A DNA stretch of 64,000 nt from Flavobacterium humidisoli (GCF_023272795.1 NZ_CP096829.1:2232001-2296000); one strand, 5' to 3'; shown: positions 1 to 8,691, numbered from the stretch's first letter. Translations and numbers: made by a program. The notes: generated by a model from the sequence alone, not told the origin.

Positions 1-836
1 CTCAGTACGAATATCAGAAAAACAAATGGAATGGTCGATTTTTATATTCAAGATCAATTACCAATGAATCGCTTTCCGATTTAGACGCTAAGTTACGTTA
101 TGATATGAGTGATGAAATTAAGTTTGATTTTAGATATCGTAACATCAATAAACTGCCAAATAACAATTATAACTTATATCAAAGTAGTTGGATTTCGTAC
201 AATTGGTCAAATGATTTTAAAAACGAAAAAATTAATTCGCTAAGTGCAGAAATTACAACTCCTTGGCTAACAGGACAAGTTCAGTATACGGTATTAAAAG
301 ATCATTTGTATTTTACAGATGTAGCGACAGATGCGCAAAAAGCGGCGAATATACAGATCGTTAATCCTATGCAATATGGAAATGTGATTAATTATTTAGA
401 AATAAAAGCTAGCAGAGAATTCAAATTTGGACCTTTTGCATTAGATAATACCCTTTTGTATCAAAAAGTAGATCAATCAGATTTAGTTTTAAATGTACCT
501 GATTTTGTAACTAGAAATACATTCTATTATTCGAATCATTTCTTTAAAAAAGCATTATTCATGCAAACGGGTCTTGTCTTTAATTATCTTACAAAATACT
601 ACGGAGACGATTATAATCCTGTTATTGCAGAATTTTTTGTGCAGCAAGACAAGAAAATCGGTGGTTTTGCAACATTCGATTTCTTTGTGAATGCCAGAAT
701 ACGCCAGACACGCTTTTATTTAAAAGCAGAACACTTTAATGCTTTGTTTTCACAAAGTAATTATTATTCAGCGCCTCATAATCCGTATCGTGATTTTGTA
801 TTGCGTTTTGGGCTGGTTTGGAATTTCTTCCAATAA
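1..836 (+). CDS. Putative outer-membrane porin, C-terminal part (5' end outside window)
   Basis: The reading frame is open from the left edge (first full codon at base 3), so this is the C-terminal part of a larger protein; an internal ATG at 105 is not the true start. The visible 277 residues alternate polar and aromatic residues in short strands, as in beta-barrel proteins, and end in an aromatic-rich strand (VWNFFQ). This fits the Bacteroidota putative porin family (Porin_10-like), but that family name is from recall and not from a motif. No catalytic motif is visible. It ends 47 bases before the CBS-like gene with no clear terminator, so the two may be co-transcribed. A TonB-dependent receptor C-terminus is a less likely alternative. 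Confidence 0.6.
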   Translation, partial: QYEYQKNKWNGRFLYSRSITNESLSDLDAKLRYDMSDEIKFDFRYRNINKLPNNNYNLYQSSWISYNWSNDFKNEKINSLSAEITTPWLTGQVQYTVLKDHLYFTDVATDAQKAANIQIVNPMQYGNVINYLEIKASREFKFGPFALDNTLLYQKVDQSDLVLNVPDFVTRNTFYYSNHFFKKALFMQTGLVFNYLTKYYGDDYNPVIAEFFVQQDKKIGGFATFDFFVNARIRQTRFYLKAEHFNALFSQSNYYSAPHNPYRDFVLRFGLVWNFFQ

Positions 837-883
837 AAACTGGCTTTTTTTATTTCGAACCACTAAATAAACTTAAAATAAAA

Positions 884-2245
884 ATGGACTTTTCAAATAA
901 TATTTTAGAAACAATTGGTAATACGCCATTGGTAAAACTCAACAAAATTGTTGCTGAAATTGATGCGTTAGTATTGGCAAAAGTCGAAACCTTTAATCCA
1001 GGTAATTCTGTAAAAGACAGAATGGCTGTAAAAATGATTGAAGATGCAGAGGCAGATGGCCGACTAAAACCTGGAGGAACTATTATTGAAGGAACTTCTG
1101 GAAATACAGGAATGGGTCTTGCACTTGTGGCAATTGTAAAAGGCTACAAATTAATTTGTGTAATCTCAGACAAGCAGTCTAAAGAAAAAATGGATATTCT
1201 TCGTGCTGTTGGAGCAAAAGTTGTTGTTTGTCCTACAGATGTTGAGCCTACAGATCCACGTTCCTACTATTCGGTTTCAAAACGTTTGGCAGAAGAAACT
1301 CCAAATTCTTGGTATGTAAATCAGTATGATAATATGTCAAATTCGTTGGCGCATTATGAGCAGACTGGACCTGAAATCTGGAAACAGACTGATGGAAAAA
1401 TTACACATTTTGTGGTTGGAGTAGGAACAGGAGGGACTATTTCTGGAGTTGGAAAATATTTGAAAGAGCAAAATCCAAATATTAAAATCTGGGGAATTGA
1501 CACCTATGGTTCTGTGTTCAAGAAATACCACGAAACAGGAATTTTCGACGAGAACGAAATCTACTCTTATATAACTGAAGGTATTGGAGAAGATATCCTG
1601 CCTAAGAATGTTGACTTCTCTCTAATTGATGGTTTTACAAAAGTAACCGATAAAGATGCTGCCGTCTATACTAGAAAGATTGCGCTTGAAGAAGGTATTT
1701 TTGTTGGAAATTCTGCGGGAGCTTGTATTAAAGGTCTGTTGCAGTTGAAAGAACATTTTAAACCAGATGATGTTGTTGTGGTGTTATTTCACGATTCTGG
1801 AAGCCGTTATGTTGGAAAAATGTTTAATGATGACTGGATGCGCGAGCGCGGATTCTTAGAAGAAAACATTACGAAAGCAGAAGACGTTATTAAAGATCAT
1901 ATTGATAAAGAATTAATCGTTGTTCGTACTGAAGAATTAGTTTCGCATGCAATTGAGCGTATGCGTAAATATAAGATTTCGCAAATTCCGGTTGTTGACA
2001 TCAATGGATTTGTTGGTTCTGTTGACGAAACAGATTTATTTAGAAGCTATGTTGCAGATAAAAATGTTGCCGAAAAACCAATTAAGGAAGTCATGGGCAA
2101 ACCTTTCCCAATTGTGAAACTAGGAACACCGATTGAAGAAGTTTCAAAACTTTTTAGTAAAGAAAATGATGCTGTTTTGGTTGACTTAGGAAACGGACAT
2201 CACCACATTATTACTAAATATGATATTATTGGCTCAATAAAATAA
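884..2245 (+). CDS. PLP-dependent cystathionine beta-synthase-like enzyme with C-terminal CBS domains
   Basis: A 453-residue enzyme of the cysteine synthase/cystathionine beta-synthase fold (PLP type II). It starts directly with the catalytic core: the Schiff-base lysine is K44 in NSVKDR, the substrate-binding loop is TSGNTG (residues 71-76), and a glycine-rich phosphate-binding loop (GVGTGGT) lies near residue 200. After about residue 330 come two CBS domains, usually adenosyl-ligand sensors. The expected reaction is condensation of serine or O-acetylserine with homocysteine or sulfide; the sequence does not decide between them. An upstream in-frame ATG at 818 overlaps the porin gene and adds 22 residues that do not look like enzyme, so 884 is chosen. 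There is no N-terminal heme domain of the animal CBS type. Confidence 0.88.
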   Translation: MDFSNNILETIGNTPLVKLNKIVAEIDALVLAKVETFNPGNSVKDRMAVKMIEDAEADGRLKPGGTIIEGTSGNTGMGLALVAIVKGYKLICVISDKQSKEKMDILRAVGAKVVVCPTDVEPTDPRSYYSVSKRLAEETPNSWYVNQYDNMSNSLAHYEQTGPEIWKQTDGKITHFVVGVGTGGTISGVGKYLKEQNPNIKIWGIDTYGSVFKKYHETGIFDENEIYSYITEGIGEDILPKNVDFSLIDGFTKVTDKDAAVYTRKIALEEGIFVGNSAGACIKGLLQLKEHFKPDDVVVVLFHDSGSRYVGKMFNDDWMRERGFLEENITKAEDVIKDHIDKELIVVRTEELVSHAIERMRKYKISQIPVVDINGFVGSVDETDLFRSYVADKNVAEKPIKEVMGKPFPIVKLGTPIEEVSKLFSKENDAVLVDLGNGHHHIITKYDIIGSIK

Positions 2246-2262
2246 GCCTTTTATAAATATAA

Positions 2263-2305
2263 AAATCCATAAATCTTGTTGCTATGCAATTAGGTTTATG
2301 GATTT
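2263..2305 (+). terminator. 11-bp perfect stem-loop after the CBS-like gene
   Basis: AAATCCATAAA (2263-2273) is perfectly complementary to TTTATGGATTT (2295-2305). The 21-base loop contains a small inner hairpin (TTGC/GCAA). Only a short T-rich run follows, so it may be a weak terminator or an mRNA-end structure. Confidence 0.45.
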
Positions 2306-2323
2306 GTCTTTTAAAAATAAAAA

Positions 2324-2806
2324 ATGAATTTTACAGCTATAGATTTTGAAACTGCGACAGGATATCATCCGTGCTCGGTAGGTATTGTGACCGTCGAAAA
2401 CGGAATTATTGTGGACGAATATGTGACTTTAATTAAACCGCCAAATAACGAGTATAATCCTTTTACGATTCGTGTTTATGGAATTTATCCTAAAGATACT
2501 ATGAATGCAAAATCGTTCTTTCAGATCTATCCAGAGATTGAAAAGAGGCTAAAAAATAAAGTGGTAGTAGCGCATAACGAAAGCTTTGATCGAAATGTCT
2601 TAATGAAAACAATGCTTCTCCATGGTTTAAATTATGACGATTTAAATATTGCTACAAAATGGGAATGCACGGTTAAAATCTACAAAGCGAAAGGCATAAA
2701 GCCAACAAAATTAAGTGATTGTTGTCGGGAGATGAATATCCAGCTGAATCACCACGAAGCTTTGTCAGATGCAAGAGCTTGTGCTAAATTGTATATGCTC
2801 CGTTAA
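2324..2806 (+). CDS. DnaQ-like 3'-5' exonuclease (DEDDh)
   Basis: A 160-residue single-domain exonuclease. The DEDDh metal-binding set is visible: D7 and E9 in IDFET, D89 in HNESFD, H144 and D149 in HHEALSDA. Single-domain members of this family degrade DNA or RNA 3' ends in proofreading, repair or RNA turnover; the substrate here cannot be read from sequence. It follows the CBS-like gene after 78 bases that hold a stem-loop, so it probably has its own expression. Length is typical of stand-alone DEDDh proteins and much shorter than the second exonuclease at 48539-49921, which carries an extra GIY-YIG domain. Confidence 0.82.
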   Translation: MNFTAIDFETATGYHPCSVGIVTVENGIIVDEYVTLIKPPNNEYNPFTIRVYGIYPKDTMNAKSFFQIYPEIEKRLKNKVVVAHNESFDRNVLMKTMLLHGLNYDDLNIATKWECTVKIYKAKGIKPTKLSDCCREMNIQLNHHEALSDARACAKLYMLR

Positions 2807-2846
2807 AAATTATTATTTTGTAAGAATAATATTAAAAATTAATTAC

Positions 2847-2881
2847 TTTTAGATTTTGTAATTGTACTATAAAATCTAAAA
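2847..2881 (+). promoter_or_regulatory. 11-bp inverted repeat just before the DUF2851 start codon
   Basis: TTTTAGATTTT (2847-2857) and AAAATCTAAAA (2871-2881) are perfect inverted repeats with a 13-base loop. The right arm touches the ATG at 2882. It could be a terminator for the exonuclease gene, an operator, or an mRNA hairpin that hides the start codon. I cannot choose between these. Confidence 0.4.
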
Positions 2882-4153
2882 ATGAAAGAGGACTTTCTTC
2901 ATTATATCTGGAAATTCAAGAAGTTTGATTCTTTGAATTTAAAAACGGTTCAAGGCGAATTGATAACAATTCTTAAAACTGGCGATTATCTAGAACTTGC
3001 TGGGCCAGACTTTTTTAATGCTCATATAGAAATCGGAAGTCAAAAATGGGCAGGCAATGTAGAGATTCATTTGAAATCTTCAGATTGGTATTTGCATAAT
3101 CACGAGAAAGATCCTGCTTATAAAAATGTTATTCTTCATGTTGTTTGGGAAAACGACACGGCTATTTTTAGAGAAAACAATATCGAAATTCCTGTTTTAG
3201 TTCTTAAAGATTATGTTTCGAAAGAAATAATCGAAAATTATAAGTCATTGGTTTCTGCTAAAACTTGGATTTTCTGCGAAAAGCAGTTAAAAAATATAGA
3301 CAGATTTGTTTTTAAAAACTGGCAAGAAAGATTGTTTTTTGAGCGTTTAGAGCGTAAATCTAAATTTATTGCTCAGTTATTGGAAGAAACCAATCAAGAT
3401 TGGGAAGCGGTCTTATTTTGCCTTCTAGCGAAGAATTTTGGACTAAATACTAACGGGAATTCCTTTCTGCAAATCTCCATGGCAATTCCGTTTTCAGTAA
3501 TCAGAAAAGAAAGTTTCGAAATTGAAAATCTAGAGGCGCTTCTTTTTGGCGCTGCCGGTTTATTGGAGGTCGAGAAAGAAGATGTTTATTTTAAAGATTT
3601 AAAGTTTCGCTATTTTTATCTATTGCATAAATATCAAATAGAAAAGACATATACAGAACCTCTCCAGTTTTTTAAACTTCGTCCGGATAATTTTCCAACA
3701 ATCAGACTTTCTCAATTGGCGGCTTTATACCATAAATATCAAAATTTGTTTTCTAAGATTATCGATTTAAAATCAGTAGATGCAGTATATCGTTTACTAA
3801 GCGTGTCTGCAAGCTCGTATTGGCAAAATCATTACCAATTTGACAAAGAGAGCCCGAAGAAATCTAAAACGCTCTCTAAATCGTTTATAGATCTACTGAT
3901 TATAAATACGATTGTTCCGCTTCAATTTACTTATTCCAATATTATGGGCGAATCCATTTCTGAAGATTTAATTGATTTTATGAATGAGGTTACTTCAGAG
4001 AAAAACGTCATTATGGACAAGTTTAATTCTTTCGGTATAAAGTCAAAAACTGCATTTGAAAGTCAGACACTATTAGAACTTAAAAATAAATATTGCGAGC
4101 ACAAAGCTTGTCTAAAATGTGCTATCGGATTAGAATTGCTTAAAAATAATTAG
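2882..4153 (+). CDS. DUF2851 family protein
   Basis: A 423-residue protein that I recognise as DUF2851, a family common in Bacteroidota and without an assigned function. The N-terminal third is rich in beta strands and contains conserved His and Trp residues (VEIHLKSSDW, near residue 60). The C-terminus carries a cysteine/histidine cluster (CEHKACLKC) that looks like a metal-binding knuckle. There is no signal peptide or membrane segment, so it is probably cytosolic. It precedes the pspC-like gene by 72 bases, but a separate promoter lies between them. I assign no function. Confidence 0.75.
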   Translation: MKEDFLHYIWKFKKFDSLNLKTVQGELITILKTGDYLELAGPDFFNAHIEIGSQKWAGNVEIHLKSSDWYLHNHEKDPAYKNVILHVVWENDTAIFRENNIEIPVLVLKDYVSKEIIENYKSLVSAKTWIFCEKQLKNIDRFVFKNWQERLFFERLERKSKFIAQLLEETNQDWEAVLFCLLAKNFGLNTNGNSFLQISMAIPFSVIRKESFEIENLEALLFGAAGLLEVEKEDVYFKDLKFRYFYLLHKYQIEKTYTEPLQFFKLRPDNFPTIRLSQLAALYHKYQNLFSKIIDLKSVDAVYRLLSVSASSYWQNHYQFDKESPKKSKTLSKSFIDLLIINTIVPLQFTYSNIMGESISEDLIDFMNEVTSEKNVIMDKFNSFGIKSKTAFESQTLLELKNKYCEHKACLKCAIGLELLKNN

Positions 4154-4169
4154 ATAATTTGTACTTTTG
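4136..4169 (+). promoter_or_regulatory. Flavobacterial promoter upstream of the PspC gene
   Basis: TACTTTTG (4162-4169) matches the TAnnTTTG -7 element, and a TTG at 4136-4138 lies 23 bases upstream, at the upper end of the known spacing (17-23). A small hairpin CCTGA/TCAGG (4173-4186) follows in the 5' leader. The -33 element overlaps the end of the DUF2851 gene. Confidence 0.5.
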
Positions 4170-4225
4170 TAATCCTGAGCGGTCAGGAATTTAAAAATCT
4201 AAAGCCTTAAATCTAAAATATAGAA

Positions 4226-4453
4226 ATGTCAGCAATTTTAAAACTTAAATTCTTTTTTGAAAAATATGGCTTCCATGTTTCTTCAAGACTAGCAGATAAA
4301 CTTGGAATGCGTGTAACAAGCGTGCGATTGTTTTTTATCTACATTTCTTTTGTTACAGCGGGTTTAGGGTTTGGAGTCTATTTGACTCTCGCTTTCTGGA
4401 TTAGGTTGAAAGATTTAATTCGATCAAAAAGAACATCAGTATTTGATTTATAA
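4226..4453 (+). CDS. Small PspC-domain membrane protein
   Basis: A 75-residue protein made almost entirely of one PspC domain: a basic amphipathic N-terminal half (SSRLADKLGMRVTSVRL) followed by one hydrophobic segment of about 25 residues (roughly 36-60) and a basic tail. PspC proteins of Proteobacteria act in the phage-shock envelope-stress response, but no pspA or pspB partner is present here, so a role in membrane stress is inference. It is a stand-alone unit between its own promoter and a strong bidirectional terminator. Confidence 0.75.
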   Translation: MSAILKLKFFFEKYGFHVSSRLADKLGMRVTSVRLFFIYISFVTAGLGFGVYLTLAFWIRLKDLIRSKRTSVFDL

Positions 4454-4487
4454 AAAAAAGCTCCAAATCTAAATTTGGAGCTTTTTT
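4454..4487. terminator. Bidirectional terminator between pspC-like gene and permease
   Basis: A 15-bp perfect stem: AAAAAAGCTCCAAAT (4454-4468) and its complement (4473-4487) with a 4-base loop, giving an A run on one side and a T run on the other. It serves the plus-strand gene ending at 4453 and the minus-strand gene ending at 4503. Confidence 0.9.
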
Positions 4488-4502
4488 ATGAAGTTGTATT
4501 TA

Positions 4503-5969
4503 TTATTCTTCAGTAGGATTGTTGAGTTTAGATCTTTTCTTGCTATATCCAAAGTATACAATTATACCAAGAATAAGCCATCCAAAAGATAATAACTGTG
4601 CATCCTTACTTAAATTAAAAATTAAATAAGAATTGATTGCAATTCCTAATACCGCAATAACTGGTAAAGCAGGAACTTTAAATGTTCTGGTTAATCCAGG
4701 TTGTTTTACTCTTAAAATCCAAACAGCAATACAAACCATTGTAAAGGCAAATAAAGTACCAAAACTGGTCATATCGGCCAATTTGTTGATTGGTGTAAAA
4801 GCAGCAACAGTTGCGATAATAGCTCCAAGAATCATTAGGTTCGTTTTTGGAGTTCCAGAAATAGGGTTTACTTTAGAGAAAACTTGTGGAATTAAACCGT
4901 CTTTAGACATTCCAAGGAAAATTCTAGATTGTCCCATGATCATTACCATTAATACTGAAACCAAACCAATAGTTGCGGCAACAGTAATAATAGAACCAGC
5001 CCAGCCTTGTCCTGCAATGTCAAATGCATAAGCAACAGGAGCTTTAATAGCTTCAGGATATTTTCCTAGTGGATTAAAATCTTGGTAATTCATCATTCCT
5101 GTTAATACTAAAGAAACAAGAATATATAAAGTAGTACAAATTAATAAAGAAGCGATAATTGCAAAAGGAACATCTTTTTTAGGATTAATAGCTTCTCCAG
5201 CTTGTGTAGAAACGGCATCGAAACCAACATAAGCAAAGAAAATAGCTGCAGCTCCCGAGATAATACCTCCAATTCCGTAAGCATTGTGCGTAGTTTCTTT
5301 TTCGATAATCTGAGTCGCTTCAGGAATAAACGGGCTCCAGTTTGCTGTATTAATAAAGAAAAGACCAGCAATAATTACAAAGATTACAGCAGATACTTTA
5401 AGAATAACAATTGCGTTATTTGCTTTAGCTGCGCTTTTTGTTCCTTTAATAAGCAATGAAATAACTAAAAGAACGATTAAGAAAGCTGGAAGATTCATAG
5501 AAAAACCTTCTCCTGTGTAGCTTGCAGGATCTGTAGTTAACCAATCAGGAAGGTGAATGTGAAATATTTTGAGCAATTTATTAAAGTACCCGGACCAGGA
5601 AACCGCTACAGTCATCGATCCCATTGCATACTCGAGAATTAGTCCCCATCCAATTATCCAAGCAAAAACTTCTCCAATTGTACCGTAAGCATATGCATAA
5701 GCAGATCCTTCAACAGGCAAAATAGAAGCAAATTCAGAATAGCAAAGAGCCGCAAATACACAGGCAATACCTGCGATAATAAACGAAATAGCTAATGCTG
5801 GACCTGCATGATAATAAGCCCCAGTACCTGTAAGTACAAAAATTCCCCCACCGATAATGGCACCAACACCAATGGCGGTAAGACTCCATTTTCCTAGGAC
5901 TCTCTTTAAATCACTCTTTTTCATATCGGCCTCAAAGGCTGATATAGGTTTAACTCTCCAAATTGACAT
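4503..5969 (-). CDS. APC-family amino acid permease (cationic amino acid transporter type)
   Basis: A 488-residue inner-membrane transporter with about 12 hydrophobic segments. The first helix carries the APC-superfamily signature GVGAIIGGGIFVLTG (about residues 35-49), the broken-helix substrate site. The sequence resembles the cationic amino acid transporter branch (YfnA/CAT-like): EGSAYAYAY and the EYAMGS stretch fit that group. Probable role is proton-coupled uptake of amino acids; the exact substrate is unknown. It is a single-gene unit with its own promoter (6002-6035) and a shared terminator. A second, less related APC permease lies at 45196-46605. Confidence 0.85.
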   Translation of the reverse strand: MSIWRVKPISAFEADMKKSDLKRVLGKWSLTAIGVGAIIGGGIFVLTGTGAYYHAGPALAISFIIAGIACVFAALCYSEFASILPVEGSAYAYAYGTIGEVFAWIIGWGLILEYAMGSMTVAVSWSGYFNKLLKIFHIHLPDWLTTDPASYTGEGFSMNLPAFLIVLLVISLLIKGTKSAAKANNAIVILKVSAVIFVIIAGLFFINTANWSPFIPEATQIIEKETTHNAYGIGGIISGAAAIFFAYVGFDAVSTQAGEAINPKKDVPFAIIASLLICTTLYILVSLVLTGMMNYQDFNPLGKYPEAIKAPVAYAFDIAGQGWAGSIITVAATIGLVSVLMVMIMGQSRIFLGMSKDGLIPQVFSKVNPISGTPKTNLMILGAIIATVAAFTPINKLADMTSFGTLFAFTMVCIAVWILRVKQPGLTRTFKVPALPVIAVLGIAINSYLIFNLSKDAQLLSFGWLILGIIVYFGYSKKRSKLNNPTEE

Positions 5970-6001
5970 ATTATTTTATTGGTTTATTTGTTATTAAGTG
6001 C

Positions 6002-6035
6002 CAAATGTATTGTTTTTTGTAAAAAATAAAAACAA
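6002..6035 (-). promoter_or_regulatory. Promoter of the permease gene
   Basis: On the minus strand, TACATTTG (plus-strand 6002-6009) matches the TAnnTTTG element, with TTG (6033-6035) 23 bases upstream. It lies 33 bases upstream of the start codon at 5969. Confidence 0.5.
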
Positions 6036-6232
6036 TTATCATCTTTTAAGTTATAAAACCTTTGTTTTTTTTACAGTACTCGTAAGAAAGATTCTCTAAG
6101 TATCGACATTCATTAAATTTATTAGACTTTTATAAGAGATTCGATAATTTTTTAAAAGTTACTTTTCTTACTAATTTTCTTAATAAATTTGAAAGATTTT
6201 TCTGAAGTTATTCTTTAAAAGTAATTTTAATC

Positions 6233-7120
6233 ATGAATTTTAAGTCTTTAAACAAATATTTTCATTTTACAAAACAACAGCGGATAGGTGTTTTTATGCT
6301 TTTTCTTATTATGATAGGATTGCAGTTGTTTTATTTTTTATCCAATTTTAGTGTTTCCGAAGTAAAAAACGCTGAAAAAGAAGAGTGGCTTGCGCTTCAG
6401 TCAGAAATTGATCAAGAGAAACTGAGTGATAAAAGCGTAAAACCAATTGCTTATCTTTTCAATCCTAATTTTATTTCAGATTATAAAGGATACAAGCTCG
6501 GAATGTCTGTAGAAGAGATTGATCGTTTAATGGCATTTCGCAAAGAAAATAAATATGTAAACTCGGCAGAAGAGTTTCAGGCAGTCACTGGAGTCTCAGA
6601 TTCTCTATTAAAGAAAATTTCTCCTTTGTTTAAATTTCCAGATTGGAAACAGAATAAAAAGAATTATAGCGTCGAGAAAAAAGAATTCATTGTCAAGAGT
6701 TTTGCGAAAAAAGAAAAGTTAGAAATAATGAATATTAATGAGGCAACGCAAGAAGATTTGATGAAAATCTACGGAATAGGAGAAGGATTGTCATCTAGAA
6801 TCTTAAAGCAGAAAGAAATCGTTGGGTCATTCGTATCGATGGAGCAGATGAAAGAGATTTGGGGACTTTCGCCTGAAGTTATAAATGAACTAAACTCTCA
6901 TTTTAAGGTTGTAATTCCCTCAAACTTGAAGAAAATAAATGTAAACGACGCTTCGTTAAAAGAATTGGCTCAATTTTCATACTTTAAATATGGATTAGCA
7001 AAACAAATTGTAACCTATAGAAGTATGAATGGAAATTTTAATAATATTGAGGATTTGGCAAAAATTAAAGATTTTCCTGTTGAAAAAGCAAAAATAATTA
7101 GTTTATATTTGGAGTTCTAA
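6233..7120 (+). CDS. Membrane-anchored helix-hairpin-helix protein (ComEA-like)
   Basis: A 295-residue protein with an N-terminal membrane segment (about residues 18-38) and a lumenal part with helix-hairpin-helix modules. Two full copies are visible: one around residues 165-215 (INEATQEDLMKIYGIGEGLS) and one around 233-290 (INVNDASLKELAQFSYFKYG); an earlier degenerate copy lies near residues 90-125. HhH repeats bind DNA non-specifically and are found in ComEA competence proteins, which have one membrane anchor. A DNA-uptake role is possible but not shown, since no other com gene is in the window. A TAAATTTG -7-like element lies at 6184-6191. The gene ends 13 bases before the acyl-CoA dehydrogenase, so the two are probably one operon. 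Confidence 0.7.
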   Translation: MNFKSLNKYFHFTKQQRIGVFMLFLIMIGLQLFYFLSNFSVSEVKNAEKEEWLALQSEIDQEKLSDKSVKPIAYLFNPNFISDYKGYKLGMSVEEIDRLMAFRKENKYVNSAEEFQAVTGVSDSLLKKISPLFKFPDWKQNKKNYSVEKKEFIVKSFAKKEKLEIMNINEATQEDLMKIYGIGEGLSSRILKQKEIVGSFVSMEQMKEIWGLSPEVINELNSHFKVVIPSNLKKINVNDASLKELAQFSYFKYGLAKQIVTYRSMNGNFNNIEDLAKIKDFPVEKAKIISLYLEF

Positions 7121-7133
7121 AAGAAACTAACTC

Positions 7134-8276
7134 ATGAACTTTGATTACAACGAAACACAACTAATGATCGTACAGTCTATAAAAGACTTTGCAGAAAAAA
7201 ATATTAGACCTTATATAATGGAATGGGATGAAGCGCAAATTTTTCCAATTCCGTTGTTTAAGCAACTTGGCGAAATGGGCTTCATGGGCGTTTTAGTTCC
7301 AGAAGAATATGGGGGTTCTGGTTTAGGTTATCACGAGTATATTACCGTAATAGAAGAGATTTCAAAAGTAGATCCTTCAATTGGATTATCTGTCGCTGCG
7401 CATAATTCTTTATGCACTAATCATATTTTGACTTTTGGAAACGAAGAGCAAAAGAAAAAATGGCTTCCAAAACTTGCCACAGCCGAATTTATAGGTGCCT
7501 GGGGACTAACGGAGCATAACACAGGCTCTGATGCAGGAGGAATGAATACAACGGCTGTTAAAGATGGAGATCATTGGATTGTAAATGGTGCGAAAAACTT
7601 TATTACACATGCTATTTCTGGAGATGTCGCAGTTGTGGTAGTGCGAACTGGTGAAAAAGGAGATTCTAAAGGAATGACGGCTTTTGTTTTTGAAAAAGGA
7701 ATGAAAGGTTTTTCATCGGGCAAAAAAGAAAATAAATTAGGAATGAGAGCAAGTGAGACCGCAGAGCTGGTTTTTGATAATTGTCGCGTTCCAGATGAAA
7801 ATAGATTAGGAGAAGTTGGAGAAGGCTTTGTTCAAGCAATGAAAATTCTTGATGGTGGAAGAATCTCTATCGGAGCTCTGTCTTTAGGAATTGCAAAAGG
7901 AGCTTACGAAGCTGCATTGAAATATTCGAAAGAAAGACATCAGTTTGGGCAACCAATCAGTAATTTTCAAGGAATCTCTTTTAAATTGGCAGATATGGCA
8001 ACAGAAATTGAAGCCTCAGAGCTATTATTGCATAAAGCTGCGTTCTTGAAGCAAAAGCATAAACCAGTAACAACATCAGGGGCTATGGCAAAGATGTATG
8101 CTTCAGAAGCGTGTGTTAAAATCGCAAATGATGCAGTTCAAATTCATGGTGGTTATGGCTACACTAAAGATTTTCCAGTAGAAAAATTCTATAGAGACTC
8201 TAAATTGTGTACTATAGGAGAGGGAACAACTGAGATCCAAAAGGTTGTTATCTCAAGGAATTTATTGAAAGAATAA
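7134..8276 (+). CDS. Acyl-CoA dehydrogenase
   Basis: A 380-residue FAD enzyme of normal length for the short/branched-chain acyl-CoA dehydrogenase group. The N-terminal helical domain, the middle FAD-binding strand region ([16 protein letters not shown], near residue 123) and the C-terminal helical domain ([15 protein letters not shown], near residue 338) are all present. The glutamate in GEGTTEIQ near the C-terminus aligns with the catalytic base of the family. Expected role is the first oxidation step of fatty-acid or branched-chain amino-acid breakdown, passing electrons to electron-transfer flavoprotein; no other beta-oxidation gene is adjacent. The stop codon lies inside a 7-bp tandem repeat. 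Confidence 0.9.
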   Translation: MNFDYNETQLMIVQSIKDFAEKNIRPYIMEWDEAQIFPIPLFKQLGEMGFMGVLVPEEYGGSGLGYHEYITVIEEISKVDPSIGLSVAAHNSLCTNHILTFGNEEQKKKWLPKLATAEFIGAWGLTEHNTGSDAGGMNTTAVKDGDHWIVNGAKNFITHAISGDVAVVVVRTGEKGDSKGMTAFVFEKGMKGFSSGKKENKLGMRASETAELVFDNCRVPDENRLGEVGEGFVQAMKILDGGRISIGALSLGIAKGAYEAALKYSKERHQFGQPISNFQGISFKLADMATEIEASELLLHKAAFLKQKHKPVTTSGAMAKMYASEACVKIANDAVQIHGGYGYTKDFPVEKFYRDSKLCTIGEGTTEIQKVVISRNLLKE

Positions 8277-8302
8277 AGAATAAAGAATAAAGAATAAAGA
8301 AT
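8272..8302 (+). repeat. Heptanucleotide tandem repeat (AATAAAG x4) over the acyl-CoA dehydrogenase stop codon
   Basis: Four exact copies of AATAAAG (8272-8299) plus a partial copy. The TAA stop of the preceding gene (8274-8276) is part of the first copy. Every copy contains a TAA. Confidence 0.9.
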
Positions 8303-8389
8303 CTTATATCTATAATCTTTTCTCTATGTTCTTTTCTCTTTTTTTTAAAATAATTCACAATTTATAATTCATAATTCATAATTAATATA

Positions 8390-8397
8390 TACATTTG
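8390..8397 (+). promoter_or_regulatory. -7 element of the rpsU promoter
   Basis: TACATTTG matches TAnnTTTG exactly and is followed by GCAGCC, giving a short leader of about 25 bases to the ATG at 8427. A TTG at the -33 position is not seen; the upstream region is an AT-rich run of ATAATTC repeats. Confidence 0.6.
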
Positions 8398-8410
8398 CAG
8401 CCTTAACGAG

Positions 8411-8418
8411 AGGAGGTG
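8411..8418 (+). promoter_or_regulatory. Strong Shine-Dalgarno sequence of rpsU
   Basis: AGGAGGTG pairs over 8 bases with the 3' end of bacterial 16S rRNA and sits 8 bases before the ATG, an ideal distance. The other genes in the window mostly have AT-rich leaders without such a site. This fits the described flavobacterial autoregulation of bS21 through anti-SD availability. Confidence 0.9.
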
Positions 8419-8426
8419 TCTATATT

Positions 8427-8621
8427 ATGTTAATTATACCAATTAAAGACGGAGAAAATATCGATAGAGCATTAAAGCGCTATAAAAGAAAATTTGATAA
8501 AACAGGAACTGTTCGTCAATTAAGAGCACGTACTGCTTTTATTAAGCCATCTGTTATCAAAAGAGCTCAGATTCAAAAAGCGGCTTACATTCAAGGCTTG
8601 AAAGATAGTTTAGAAAGTTAG
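8427..8621 (+). CDS. rpsU: 30S ribosomal protein bS21
   Basis: A 64-residue, strongly basic protein with the bS21 pattern: an acidic start (IPIKDGENIDRALKRYKRKF) followed by basic helices. In Flavobacterium ribosomes bS21, with bS18 and bS6, holds the 3' tail of 16S rRNA so that most mRNAs are read without Shine-Dalgarno pairing; ribosomes lacking bS21 can use such sites. The strong Shine-Dalgarno site in front of this gene is the expected target of that feedback. It is a short single-gene unit with its own promoter and a long terminator hairpin. Length is normal. Confidence 0.95.
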   Translation: MLIIPIKDGENIDRALKRYKRKFDKTGTVRQLRARTAFIKPSVIKRAQIQKAAYIQGLKDSLES

Positions 8622-8644
8622 TATTTAGCTTTTCAAAAATAATT

Positions 8645-8691
8645 ACCGTTAGTGGTCAAAATGTTTTAATTTTGATGCTAACGGTTTTTTT
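8645..8691 (+). terminator. Long rho-independent terminator after rpsU
   Basis: ACCGTTAG (8645-8652) pairs with CTAACGGT (8678-8685); an inner stem GTCAAAAT/ATTTTGAT extends it. A run of T follows to 8691. A possible ATG start for the recombinase at 8672 would lie inside this hairpin, so the later start at 8711 is preferred. Confidence 0.88.

Noticed and set aside
818..883. Extended start of the CBS-like gene
   Set aside because: The extra 22 residues overlap the porin gene end and have no similarity to the enzyme fold; ATG 884 gives the normal start.
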